Assembly: GCA_002314875.1 (NCBI GenBank) | Contig: DCHS01000052.1 | Location: 62,001 to 126,000, forward strand | Direction of reading: 5' to 3' | Source: Prevotellaceae bacterium UBA1746 | GTDB lineage: Bacteria; Bacteroidota; Bacteroidia; Bacteroidales; Bacteroidaceae | Length of the DNA stretch: 64,000 nt | In this document: positions 52,689 to 61,228 of the stretch, piece by piece | Layout: every line of letters begins with the position of its first letter | Numbering within the stretch: the first letter of the stretch is position 1 | Translations under genes and position numbers: made by a program | Notes under the pieces: generated by a model | What the model was told of the DNA's origin: nothing | Database searches by the model: none | Seen by the model: only the letters and a program-made list of their open reading frames with translations

Positions 52689-52772
52689 TTAAGAATTATG
52701 AATTATGAGCCATGCAGTATGCATACATTGCGCCAGCATAATCATAATTCTTAATTCAAAATTCATAATTAA
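52687..52772 (-). repeat. GCTGGCGCA...GCATGG dispersed repeat, copy 2
   Basis: Reverse complemented, this copy reads AATTTTGAATTAAGAATTATGA, then a core GCTGGCGCAATGTA-TGCAT-ACTGCATGG, then AATTCATAATTCTTAATT, aligning with copy 1 over about 75 nt with few differences. It fills the whole nadK-ABC gap. Confidence 0.85.
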
Positions 52773-52775
52773 TAA

Positions 52776-54458
52776 ATGGCTCGTATTCAAAGTTACGGAA
52801 AGATAGCGAAATGGTTGCTGAGACACAGCCGCTATTATCGCTTGCAGATGGTACTTAACATTGTGTTAGGTATCGGCTTCGTCGTGTCTTCCCTCGCCTT
52901 TGTCTGGGCGACGAAATGGACCATCGATATTGCTACCGGTGCTGCGGGACAAGGACGAGGAGGAGCCATTGCCGCTGCTCTTGGAACAGGTAATAACCTT
53001 AATGCTGCAATAGTGCTTTTGGTTATTATCATGCTGATACAGATTGCACTCGGTTTTACTTCAAAGTGGGTAAGAGCGGTTCTCGGTGTGAAAGCTCAGA
53101 ATACCATGCAACAGCGCATTTTCACTCGTCTGCTGATGTGTGACTGGAGTCATGTCCGTAAATACCATACCGGCGATGTCCTCAATCGTGTCATGCAGGA
53201 TGTCAATGTTGTCGTCAATCTTCTCACCGAAGATATTCCCTCCCTCCTAACGACTGTCTTTCAGTTGGTTGGTGCTTTTACTTTTATGTATCTCATGGAC
53301 AAACGCCTAGCTGTCATTGTCCTTTGCATCGCGCCGATCTTTGCCATTTTCAGTAAACTCTATATCCGCAAACTCCGTGGTCTGACCCACGAGGTTAGAG
53401 AAATGGAGAGTGGGGTACAGAGCAGCATTCAGGAGAGTCTCCAGCATAGTCTCGTCATTAAGACTTTGGAGAAAGTGGGTTATGTGACTGATCGTTTGAC
53501 CACGAACCAGACTGCTCTTCGCAAGAAGGTCGTTGAAAAGACTTGGTATGGAAGCATCTCCCAACTTGTGATGAACGGTGGATTCTCCCTCGGTTATTTG
53601 GTGACTTTTGTCTGGGGTGTAAAAAATCTCCAGGCAGGAATTATCACCTATGGTGCGCTCACAGCCTTCGTTCAACTTGTCGGCCAGATCCAGGCTCCCG
53701 TTCGTACCCTGACACGTTTCGTTCCGGTTTTCATCTCCGCCTTTACAGCTTCTGAGCGTCTCATGGAGTTGGAGGAAATCCCCCTTGAGGAACTTAATTC
53801 TCAGCCACAGAATACTGATACTGAACCCATTACCCACGAAGATCTTGTCCTCGAGAACGTCGGTTATCATTATGATGACGACACAGAATATGTACTAAAA
53901 GATTTCAGTTATACTTTCCCCAAGGGCAGTTCAACGGCTATTGTTGGTGAAACAGGAGCCGGAAAGACTACGCTCATACGCCTCCTGCTTGCCCTAATTC
54001 GTCCCACCGAAGGAAAGGTTCGTTTGGGCGATGAAGAGATAACGGCGCTGACTCGTCGGGCATTCACCTATGTTCCTCAGGGAAATACCCTCCTCAGTGG
54101 TACCATCCGTGACAATCTTCGCATGGGCCGTCCTGATGCAACGGATGCTGAATTGTATGAGGTTCTCCATGTAGCATGTGCAGATTTTGTGGAGAAACTC
54201 CCCAAGGGCCTCGATACGGTCTGTGTTGAAATGGGTGGTGGACTTAGCGAAGGTCAGGCACAGCGCATCTGTATTGCCCGTGCTTTGTTACGTCGCTGTC
54301 CCATCCTCCTCTTCGATGAGAGTACCTCCGCTCTCGACGAACAGACGGAGCAGACCGTCGTTGAAAGAATCACCGCCTTTGCAAAGGGCTACACGACGAT
54401 TTTCGTCACTCATCGCCCTGCGATTCTCGCCCATTGTTCCCAGGTTCTGAAACTCTAA
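52776..54458 (+). CDS. ABC exporter, fused permease/ATPase
   Basis: 560 residues. An N-terminal six-helix transmembrane domain (residues about 20-310) is followed by an ATPase with Walker A GETGAGKTT near 390, Q-loop VPQGN, signature LSEGQAQR near 489, Walker B PILLFDEST and switch His in VTHRP. Half-size exporters like this dimerise to move lipids, peptides or drugs. The signature LSEGQ (instead of LSGGQ) is common. No partner or leader gene indicates the substrate. Confidence 0.92.
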   Translation: MARIQSYGKIAKWLLRHSRYYRLQMVLNIVLGIGFVVSSLAFVWATKWTIDIATGAAGQGRGGAIAAALGTGNNLNAAIVLLVIIMLIQIALGFTSKWVRAVLGVKAQNTMQQRIFTRLLMCDWSHVRKYHTGDVLNRVMQDVNVVVNLLTEDIPSLLTTVFQLVGAFTFMYLMDKRLAVIVLCIAPIFAIFSKLYIRKLRGLTHEVREMESGVQSSIQESLQHSLVIKTLEKVGYVTDRLTTNQTALRKKVVEKTWYGSISQLVMNGGFSLGYLVTFVWGVKNLQAGIITYGALTAFVQLVGQIQAPVRTLTRFVPVFISAFTASERLMELEEIPLEELNSQPQNTDTEPITHEDLVLENVGYHYDDDTEYVLKDFSYTFPKGSSTAIVGETGAGKTTLIRLLLALIRPTEGKVRLGDEEITALTRRAFTYVPQGNTLLSGTIRDNLRMGRPDATDAELYEVLHVACADFVEKLPKGLDTVCVEMGGGLSEGQAQRICIARALLRRCPILLFDESTSALDEQTEQTVVERITAFAKGYTTIFVTHRPAILAHCSQVLKL

Positions 54459-54545
54459 AAAACACGTTATCTCTCCATTTTGATAACAGCAAATAGCAGC
54501 AAAGTTTAACAAAGGTAAAATTAGTATTTACGAATGTTAATTTGC

Positions 54546-54576
54546 TTGCATTGTCCTGTCCTTAGCAGTACTTTTG
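54546..54576 (+). promoter_or_regulatory. Promoter of a small transcript
   Basis: TTG (54546-54548), a 20-nt spacer and TACTTTTG (54569-54576). It is followed only about 40 nt later by a terminator hairpin, so the primary product should be very short. Confidence 0.7.
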
Positions 54577-54582
54577 CAGTGT

Positions 54583-54645
54583 TTTCATGGTATTAGATTT
54601 AAGGTTAATGAAAAGATTGGTTGTCGGGAGACAATCAATTTTTTT
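54583..54645 (+). ncRNA. Candidate small RNA or transcription attenuator
   Basis: Downstream of the promoter is a 63-nt unit with no ORF: an unpaired 5' part (TATTAGATTTAAGGTTAATG) and then a hairpin, ATTGGTTGTC pairing with GACAATCAAT through one G.U pair, loop GGGA, followed by seven T. Promoter plus intrinsic terminator define either a free small RNA or a leader that attenuates the GH51 gene 290 nt downstream. I see nothing like it elsewhere in the window. Confidence 0.6.
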
Positions 54646-54654
54646 GTTATACAT

Positions 54655-54732
54655 GACGGACCTACGGCCCTATGCACGAACATAAAGACATCCCTTACGG
54701 ACTGCCCTCTTACATGCCGGGCTTTCAGCCCT
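54655..54732 (+). repeat. REP-like element, copy 1 (upstream of the GH51 gene)
   Basis: GACGGACCTACGGCCC (54655-54670) and TTACATGCCGGGCTTTCAGCCCT (54710-54732, containing the stem GGGCTTTCAGCCC) with a short variable middle. The same two blocks recur at 56501-56625. Elements of this type are common in Bacteroidetes intergenic DNA and elsewhere are linked to REP-associated TnpA transposases; none is in the window. The rest of the gap 54733-54932 holds nothing but the leader repeat. Confidence 0.75.
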
Positions 54733-54885
54733 ATTTGCAATGGTATTTCCTTGCTGATATGCTATACTTTTACAGTCTTTTGGCGAAAAATGGAGACAGA
54801 AAGCGATATTATTCCAATTCTATTGCGTAACTTTGCGAACGTTTTACTCATATATACTAGTATACTGGTAGAATTTGTAGACCTT

Positions 54886-54932
54886 TTCCTTAAAACCCCT
54901 TTATCCCTATAAACCTCTAAAACCTTATATCC
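54886..54932 (+). repeat. TATAAACC-type leader repeat before the GH51 gene
   Basis: CCTTAAAACCCC, CCTATAAACC, TCTAAAACC and TTATATCC run up to the GTG start at 54933. Same class as the leaders in the polysaccharide locus. Confidence 0.6.
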
Positions 54933-56480
54933 GTGAAACGAACAACTACACTCATGGCCAGCTTTATGATGATGGCCTGCACTGCATCTGCACAGGATGC
55001 AACGATAACCCTTCACCCTGATCAGGCAAACGCTTTCATTCCCAAGGAAATATACGGTCAGTTCTCAGAGCATCTTGGTCGTTGCATCTATGGCGGTATT
55101 TGGGTTGGAAAGAATTCGCCGATTCCCAATATCGAAGGTTACCGCAAAGATGTCTTTGAGGCTTTGAAAGACCTCGAAGTCCCCGTTATGCGCTGGCCTG
55201 GAGGTTGTTTCGCTGACGAATACCATTGGATGGATGGTATCGGTCCCCTCGAGGAGCGTCCAGGTTTGGTGAACTCTAACTGGGGAGGTACCAACGAAGA
55301 CAATTCCTTCGGAACTCACGAATTTCTCAACCTCTGCGAACTCCTCGGCTGCGACGCCTATATCAGCGGAAATGTGGGCAGCGGAACCGTCGAAGAGATG
55401 CAGGAATGGGTGGAGTATATGACCAGTGACGGTGGTGGAAGCCTCGCCCAACTCCGTCGTAAGAACGGACGTGAAAAGCCCTGGAAAGTGAAGTATTTCG
55501 GTGTCGGCAACGAGTGCTGGGGCTGTGGTGGCCAGATGGAAGTGGACTATTACGCCAATCTCTACCGCCGTTACAATCAGTTCGTTCATAATTATAGCGG
55601 TAATCAGATGAAGCGCATCGCTTCTGGAGGTATTTCCAATGACTACAATTGGAGCGATGTCCTCATGCGCAAGGTCGGCGATCGTATGGATGGTTTCTCC
55701 CTCCACTATTATGCCGTTGACAATTGGGATCATAAGGGTTCCGCAACACAGTTTGACAATAATGACTATTATCATATCCTTAATCTCTCCCTCAACGTCG
55801 AGCAGTGCATCAAGGATCAGATAGCCATTATGGATAAATACGACCCAGAGAAGAAGGTAGGACTCTATGTTGACGAATGGGGAACCTGGTTCGATGTTGA
55901 ACCCGGTTGTAATCCTGGTTGGCTTTTCCAGCAAAACACCATGCGCGATGCCATCGTTGCTTCAACGAGTCTTGACATTTTCCATCGTTATACCGACCGT
56001 ATCCGTATGGCGAATGTGGCTCAGGTGGTGAATGTCCTCCAGGCTATGATTCTCACCAACGAGCACAATCCCAGCGATCCTTGTGTCCTTACTCCCACCT
56101 ACTATGTATATAAGATGTATAAGCCCCACATGGACGCAACCCTCATCCCCGGTGAACTTTCCTGCGCCAAAGTAGAGACGGGTGGTAAATACAATATTCC
56201 CGAGGTAAGCTTCACCGCCAGCCGTGATTCTCAAGGGGTTATGCACCTTTCCATTAGCAATATCGATGCAGAGAAAGAGCACACCGTCGCCGTTAATCTT
56301 GGCAGTGATAAAGTCAAGACGGTAGCGGGTGAAATCCTTGCTTCCAAGCACATCCAGGACTACAATGATTTTGGCAAAGAAATCATCCGTCCCGCCATCT
56401 TCAAGGGTGCCAAAGTCAAGAACGGTCAGCTCCTCGTCACCCTTCCCGCACATAGTGTTGTCACCCTCGAGGTGAAATAA
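54933..56480 (+). CDS. Secreted alpha-L-arabinofuranosidase, GH51
   Basis: 515 residues starting at GTG with a signal peptide (MKRTTTLMASFMMMACTASA). KEIYGQFSEHLGRCIYGGIW and VPVMRWPGGCFADEYHWMDG are the GH51 N-terminal signatures. The acid/base Glu194 lies in VGNECWG and the nucleophile Glu315 in VDEWGTW, and a C-terminal beta-domain ends HSVVTLEVK. The enzyme removes alpha-L-arabinofuranosyl groups from plant arabinoxylan or arabinan, a hint of a plant-fibre habitat. It stands alone, not in a polysaccharide utilisation locus, and is flanked by REP-like elements. Confidence 0.95.
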   Translation: MKRTTTLMASFMMMACTASAQDATITLHPDQANAFIPKEIYGQFSEHLGRCIYGGIWVGKNSPIPNIEGYRKDVFEALKDLEVPVMRWPGGCFADEYHWMDGIGPLEERPGLVNSNWGGTNEDNSFGTHEFLNLCELLGCDAYISGNVGSGTVEEMQEWVEYMTSDGGGSLAQLRRKNGREKPWKVKYFGVGNECWGCGGQMEVDYYANLYRRYNQFVHNYSGNQMKRIASGGISNDYNWSDVLMRKVGDRMDGFSLHYYAVDNWDHKGSATQFDNNDYYHILNLSLNVEQCIKDQIAIMDKYDPEKKVGLYVDEWGTWFDVEPGCNPGWLFQQNTMRDAIVASTSLDIFHRYTDRIRMANVAQVVNVLQAMILTNEHNPSDPCVLTPTYYVYKMYKPHMDATLIPGELSCAKVETGGKYNIPEVSFTASRDSQGVMHLSISNIDAEKEHTVAVNLGSDKVKTVAGEILASKHIQDYNDFGKEIIRPAIFKGAKVKNGQLLVTLPAHSVVTLEVK

Positions 56481-56500
56481 ATTCCGAAAAATATATTTTT

Positions 56501-56625
56501 AGGGCCGTAGGTCTGTCTTGTATAATCGCGTTTGTACGGGGCGGACCTACGGTTCTGTTCAGCCTCAACCTGATATCCAACGGCCCTAACGGCCCGCCCT
56601 TTTACATGCCGGGCTTTCAGCCCTC
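56501..56625 (+). repeat. REP-like element, copy 2 (downstream of the GH51 gene)
   Basis: An inverted arm AGGGCCGTAGGTCTGTC (56501-56517), then GGCGGACCTACGG (56540-56552), tandem CGGCCCTAACGGCCCG (56581-56596) and TTACATGCCGGGCTTTCAGCCC (56602-56623). It shares both blocks with copy 1 but adds an inverted arm, so it can fold into a long cruciform. Confidence 0.8.
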
Positions 56626-56706
56626 CCACATTTTCACATTCTCCACATTTTCACATTTCTCACTTTTCAATTCCCCTCCTTTTTTCTTTTTCTTTTCACT
56701 TTTTCG
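56626..56706 (+). repeat. Tandem CCACATTTTCACATTCT repeat and pyrimidine tract before ileS
   Basis: Two near-perfect 17-18-bp units (56626-56643 and 56643-56660) are followed by a roughly 45-nt stretch of almost only C and T up to 56705. It fills the gap between the REP element and the ileS promoter. Confidence 0.65.
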
Positions 56707-56739
56707 CGTGTGCATGCGCGTAATATGAAAAAATTGTCG

Positions 56740-56747
56740 TAAATTTG
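56740..56747 (+). promoter_or_regulatory. -7 element for ileS
   Basis: TAAATTTG fits TAnnTTTG 39 nt before the ileS ATG. No clear TTTG at the usual distance was found. Confidence 0.5.
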
Positions 56748-56785
56748 CGCGCAAAAATTTGGAAATAAAAACGTACCAACACAAT

Positions 56786-59700
56786 ATGAGCAAGAAATTT
56801 ACTGAGCGCAAAGCGCTGAATCTTTCTGATGTGAACAAGGAGGTCCTTCAGGATTGGGACAACCTTGATCTCTTCCATCGTAGTATGTCTGAACGTGAGG
56901 GCTGTCCCTCCTTCGTCTTCTTTGAAGGTCCTCCATCTGCAAATGGTCACCCCGGTATCCACCATGTTATGGCACGTACCATCAAGGACGTGTTCTGCCG
57001 CTACAAGACCATGCAGGGCTTCCAGGTAAAGCGTAAGGCTGGTTGGGATACCCACGGCCTCCCCGTTGAACTTGGCGTTGAAAAGGAACTCGGTATCACC
57101 AAGGAAGATATCGGTACTAAGGTCAGCGTTGACGACTACAACCTCAAGTGTCGCCAGAACGTCATGATGTACACCCAGGAGTGGACCGATCTGAGCCACA
57201 AGATGGGTTACTGGGTAGATATGGAACATCCCTATGTGACCTACGAGAATAGCTATATTGAAACCCTCTGGTGGCTCCTTCAGCAGCTTTACAAGAAGGG
57301 TCTTCTCTATAAGGGCTATACCATTCAGCCCTACAGCCCTGCTGCAGGTACCGGTCTTTCCAGCCATGAACTCAATCAGCCTGGTTGCTATCGTGATGTA
57401 AAGGATACCACTGTTACTGCGCAGTTCCTTGTTAAGGATTCGGTTTCAGCACTCTTCGGAGAACAGTCTCTCCCCGTTTATGTTCTTGCATGGACGACCA
57501 CACCTTGGACTTTGCCCTCTAATACCGCTCTTTGCGTTGGTCCTAAGATTGACTATGTTGCTGTAAAGAACAGCAATCCCTACACCGGTCAGGAAGCTAT
57601 CTATATTCTTGCAGAAAGTCGTCTCTCTGCCTACTTCAAGGCAGAAGAAGGTCAGGAACTTGAAATCCTTGGCCGTTGCAAGGGTACCGACCTCGTTGGT
57701 CTCCACTACCAGCAGCTCATGCCCTGGGTAAAGCCCTGCGACCTCGTTGATGGCAAGGTTGTTGTTAAGGATGCTGAGGCTTTCCGTGTGATCCCCGGTG
57801 ACTATGTTACCACCGAAGACGGTACTGGTATCGTTCATATCGCTCCTACCTTCGGTGCTGACGATGCCAAGGTTGCCAAGGATGCAGGTATCCCCTCACT
57901 CTTCATCATCGATAAGAACGGTGACACCCGTCCTATGGTAGACTTTACTGGTAAGTACTTCGTAAAGGAGGACATGGATCCCGAATTCGTTGAACTTTGC
58001 ATCAACGACAGCTACTGGCACCACAGCGGCGACTTTGTAAAGAATGCTTACGATCCCAAGTACAATGTGGGTGGTAAGTACGACGAAAAGGCTGCTGCTA
58101 AGGATATGGACCTCAATGTGGTTATCTGCCTCGAAATGAAGGAAGAGGGTAGTGCTTTCAAGATCGAAAAGCACGTCCACAACTATCCCCATTGCTGGCG
58201 TACCGACAAGCCCGTCCTCTACTATCCCCTCGACTCATGGTTCATCCGCGCTGCTTCCGTTCGTGAACGTATGCAGGAACTCAACGATACCATCCTCTGG
58301 AAGCCCGCTTCTACTGGTACAGGTCGTTTCGGCAAGTGGCTCGAAAACCTCAACGACTGGAACCTCAGCCGTAGCCGATACTGGGGTACTCCGCTCCCCA
58401 TCTGGCGTAACCGTGAGACAAAGGAAGAAATCTGCATCGGCAGCATCCAGCAGCTTTGGGACGAAATCGAAAAGTCTGTGGCAGCAGGTGTTATGAAGTC
58501 TAATCCCCTCAAGGACAAGGGATTCGTTCCCGGTGACTACAGTTCTGAGAACTATCATAAGATTGACCTCCACCGTCCCTATGTTGACGATATCATCCTC
58601 GTCGGTGAAAGTGGCCAGCCTCTGAAGCGTGAGCTCGACCTTATCGACGTTTGGTTCGATTCTGGTGCAATGCCTTACGCTCAGATCCACTATCCCTTCG
58701 AAAACAAGGAGGCTCTCGATAGCCGTACCTGCTACCCAGCAAACTTCATCGCGGAAGGTGTTGACCAAACCCGTGGCTGGTTCTATACCCTCCATGCTAT
58801 TGCTACCATGGTCTTCGACTCCGTCGCTTTCAAGGCAGTAATCTCCAATGGTCTCGTTCTCGATAAGAACGGCCAGAAGATGTCTAAGCGTCTTGGCAAT
58901 GCTGTTGATCCCTTCGGTGCTATTGAGCAGTATGGTTCTGACCCCTTGCGTTGGTATATGATTACCAACAGTGCACCTTGGGACAACCTCAGTTTCGACC
59001 CCGATGGTGTGAAGGAAGTCAGCGGTTCTTTCTTTGGCAAGATCTTCCAGATCTACAGTTTCATGACGATGTATGCTAACCTCGACGGCTGGACCGCTGA
59101 GCAGATGCAGAACGAGAAGGAACTCACTGTAATGGACAAGTGGATTCTCTCCGAGCTCAACAGTCTCGTTAAGGAAGTTACTGCTGCTTATGAGGAATAC
59201 GAACCTACCCGTGCCGGCCGTGCTATCCAGACCTTCGTCGTTGATAATCTCAGCAACTGGTATGTTCGCCTGAACAAGAAGCGTTTCTGGGGCGAGATCA
59301 CTCCCGACAAGAATGCTGCTTATTCAACCCTTTACGAATGTCTCCTCACCGTCAGCAAGTTGATGGCTCCTATTGCTCCTTTCTATGCAGACCGTCTCTA
59401 TAAGGATATGTGCGATGCTTGCGACAGCGTTCACCTTGACAAGTTCCCCGTATGTGATGAGGCTGCTATCGATGCTTCTCTCGAAGAGCAGATGGCACTC
59501 GCTCAGAAGGTAACTTCCATGGTTCTCGCACTCCGCAAGAAGGAGAAGATAGGTGTTCGTCAGCCTCTCCAGACGATTGCCATCCCTGTTACCGATGCTC
59601 AGTTAAAGTCTGATATCGAGGCACTTCAGCAACTCATCCTCGACGAGGTAAATGTTAAGGGTATCAACTTCGTGGAAGGCCAGATGGTCCAGAAGCAGGT

Positions 59701-60163
59701 GAAGCCTAACTTCCGCGTCATGGGCAAGAAGTTCGGTAAGCAGATGAAGGCTGCTGCTGCCGTTGTTGCTGCGCTCAGCCAGGAACAGATTTCTGCTCTC
59801 GAAGCTGGTGCGCTCAATATCGATGTTGAAGGCACTACCTACGAACTCGTTCGCGAGGATGTTGAAATCATCGCTGAGGATATGCCCGGATGGAGCGTTA
59901 CCAGCGAAGGTGCTTTGACCGTAGCCCTTGACATCACCATCTCTGATGCTCTCCGTCTCGAAGGTCAGGCTCGTGACATCGTTCGCAGTGTTCAGGTTCT
60001 CCGTAAGAACACAGGTCTTGAAATCAGCGACCGTATCAACCTCACTCTCCCCGAGACTGCTCGTGAGGCTGCTGAGGCTTATCGTGAATACATCTGCGGT
60101 CAGGTGCTTGCTCTCTCTCTCGAATTTGCAGAGATTGCAGAGCCCCAGATTGCTAAAGCATAA
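56786..60163 (+). CDS. ileS: Isoleucyl-tRNA synthetase
   Basis: 1125 residues from the ATG at 56786 (MSKKFTERKALNLSDVNKEV); an in-frame TTG at 56759 sits too close to the -7 box. The HIGH-type motif is PSANGHPGIHH and the KMSKS loop is QKMSKRLGN, with the editing (CP1) domain in between, containing TTPWTLPSNTALCVG. The C-terminal anticodon-binding part is of the longer eukaryote-like type common in Bacteroidetes. It charges tRNA-Ile. First gene of a run with the DksA-like, lspA and DUF4296 genes. Confidence 0.97.
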   Translation: MSKKFTERKALNLSDVNKEVLQDWDNLDLFHRSMSEREGCPSFVFFEGPPSANGHPGIHHVMARTIKDVFCRYKTMQGFQVKRKAGWDTHGLPVELGVEKELGITKEDIGTKVSVDDYNLKCRQNVMMYTQEWTDLSHKMGYWVDMEHPYVTYENSYIETLWWLLQQLYKKGLLYKGYTIQPYSPAAGTGLSSHELNQPGCYRDVKDTTVTAQFLVKDSVSALFGEQSLPVYVLAWTTTPWTLPSNTALCVGPKIDYVAVKNSNPYTGQEAIYILAESRLSAYFKAEEGQELEILGRCKGTDLVGLHYQQLMPWVKPCDLVDGKVVVKDAEAFRVIPGDYVTTEDGTGIVHIAPTFGADDAKVAKDAGIPSLFIIDKNGDTRPMVDFTGKYFVKEDMDPEFVELCINDSYWHHSGDFVKNAYDPKYNVGGKYDEKAAAKDMDLNVVICLEMKEEGSAFKIEKHVHNYPHCWRTDKPVLYYPLDSWFIRAASVRERMQELNDTILWKPASTGTGRFGKWLENLNDWNLSRSRYWGTPLPIWRNRETKEEICIGSIQQLWDEIEKSVAAGVMKSNPLKDKGFVPGDYSSENYHKIDLHRPYVDDIILVGESGQPLKRELDLIDVWFDSGAMPYAQIHYPFENKEALDSRTCYPANFIAEGVDQTRGWFYTLHAIATMVFDSVAFKAVISNGLVLDKNGQKMSKRLGNAVDPFGAIEQYGSDPLRWYMITNSAPWDNLSFDPDGVKEVSGSFFGKIFQIYSFMTMYANLDGWTAEQMQNEKELTVMDKWILSELNSLVKEVTAAYEEYEPTRAGRAIQTFVVDNLSNWYVRLNKKRFWGEITPDKNAAYSTLYECLLTVSKLMAPIAPFYADRLYKDMCDACDSVHLDKFPVCDEAAIDASLEEQMALAQKVTSMVLALRKKEKIGVRQPLQTIAIPVTDAQLKSDIEALQQLILDEVNVKGINFVEGQMVQKQVKPNFRVMGKKFGKQMKAAAAVVAALSQEQISALEAGALNIDVEGTTYELVREDVEIIAEDMPGWSVTSEGALTVALDITISDALRLEGQARDIVRSVQVLRKNTGLEISDRINLTLPETAREAAEAYREYICGQVLALSLEFAEIAEPQIAKA

Positions 60164-60177
60164 AAATAAGAATCATT

Positions 60178-60555
60178 ATGGAAAAGACTCGATATTCAGA
60201 CGAGGAACTTGCAGAATTCCGCGCACTGATCACCGAAAAGTTGGAAGTTGCTACAGAACAGTACAACGAAATCATGGATACCATGGCAAAGCGCAATGAC
60301 AATGGTATCGATGACACCCTCCCCACTTACCATACGCTGGAAGAGGGAAGTTGCACCCAGACCCTCGAGGAACAGATGGTTATGGCCCAGCGCCTTCAGA
60401 AGTTCATCACCGGTCTCAAGGCTGCGCTCGTTCGTATTGACAACAAGACCTACGGTATTTGCCGTGTTACCAAGAAACTTATCCCCAAGGAGCGTCTCCG
60501 TGCCGTTCCCCATGCTACCCTCAGCATCGAAGCTAAACTCCAGCAGGGAAAATAA
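60178..60555 (+). CDS. TraR/DksA-like protein with degenerate zinc finger
   Basis: 125 residues. An N-terminal coiled-coil (residues about 8-90) and the C-terminal YGICRVTKKLIPKERLRAVP followed by HATLSIEAK match the DksA/TraR family, which binds the secondary channel of RNA polymerase and modulates ppGpp responses. Of the four zinc Cys only one remains (YGIC); the positions of the others are Thr/Lys and Ser/Glu. It lies between ileS (14 nt) and lspA (24 nt), a neighbourhood I recognise in Bacteroidetes. Confidence 0.88.
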   Translation: MEKTRYSDEELAEFRALITEKLEVATEQYNEIMDTMAKRNDNGIDDTLPTYHTLEEGSCTQTLEEQMVMAQRLQKFITGLKAALVRIDNKTYGICRVTKKLIPKERLRAVPHATLSIEAKLQQGK

Positions 60556-60579
60556 GTTCATCTTTTCAGAAGTAAATTT

Positions 60580-61197
60580 ATGAAACTTCGTGCCTATCTT
60601 TCTGCTGCCATTATCATCTTTGTGCTCGTCGCAGACCAGGTGATTAAGGTGGCTGTCAAGACTCATATGGCCCTATACGACCGTATTCATGTCTTCGACT
60701 GGTTCTACATCTATTTTGTAGAGAATCGTGGTATGGCATTTGGAATGGAGTTTATAGGAACAGCGATTCTGACGGTTTGCCGTCTTGTGGCAATCTGTGC
60801 ATTTATGTACTGTCTTGTCCGCTGCATTCGCAAGAAATATCCTATAGGTTTCATCATCTGTCTGGCAATGATCATCGCCGGCGCTTTCGGAAATATCATC
60901 GACAATTGTTTCTATGGTCTTTGCTTTACTGAAAGCCAGCCGGCCAATCCCTTCTATTCTACGATCGCCCATAGCGTTCCCTTTGGTGAAGGCTATGGCA
61001 GTTTCCTGAGTGGCAAGGTCGTCGATATGTTCTACTTCCCCCTCTGGACCTGGCCCGAGTCCTGGCCCATGGTGGGAGGCCATACTTTCTTCGGTGCTGT
61101 CTTCAATTTCGCCGATGCCTCTATTAGTTGCGGTGCCGTTGCTATGGTACTGTTTTACTATAAGAGACTCGCCAGTCTTTCAGAGAAGCAAGGTTAA
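60580..61197 (+). CDS. lspA: Lipoprotein signal peptidase (signal peptidase II)
   Basis: 205 residues with four membrane helices. The two catalytic aspartates are in FGNIIDNCFYG and FNFADASISCG. VENRGMAFGM is the conserved first periplasmic region. The enzyme cleaves prolipoproteins before the lipid-modified Cys; several lipoproteins in this window would be substrates. Slightly longer than E. coli LspA (164) because of an insert between the catalytic motifs (about residues 125-150), as is usual for Bacteroidetes. Downstream neighbour is itself a lipoprotein gene. Confidence 0.95.
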   Translation: MKLRAYLSAAIIIFVLVADQVIKVAVKTHMALYDRIHVFDWFYIYFVENRGMAFGMEFIGTAILTVCRLVAICAFMYCLVRCIRKKYPIGFIICLAMIIAGAFGNIIDNCFYGLCFTESQPANPFYSTIAHSVPFGEGYGSFLSGKVVDMFYFPLWTWPESWPMVGGHTFFGAVFNFADASISCGAVAMVLFYYKRLASLSEKQG

Positions 61198-61228
61198 GGA
61201 TTTGTAGAGACCATAAAGTTTAAGACAT

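Noticed and set aside
54848..54873. Third copy of the TATACCGGTATA palindrome (ATATACTAGTATACTGGTA)
   Set aside because: The CCGG centre is absent and the match is short; treated as AT-rich chance similarity.
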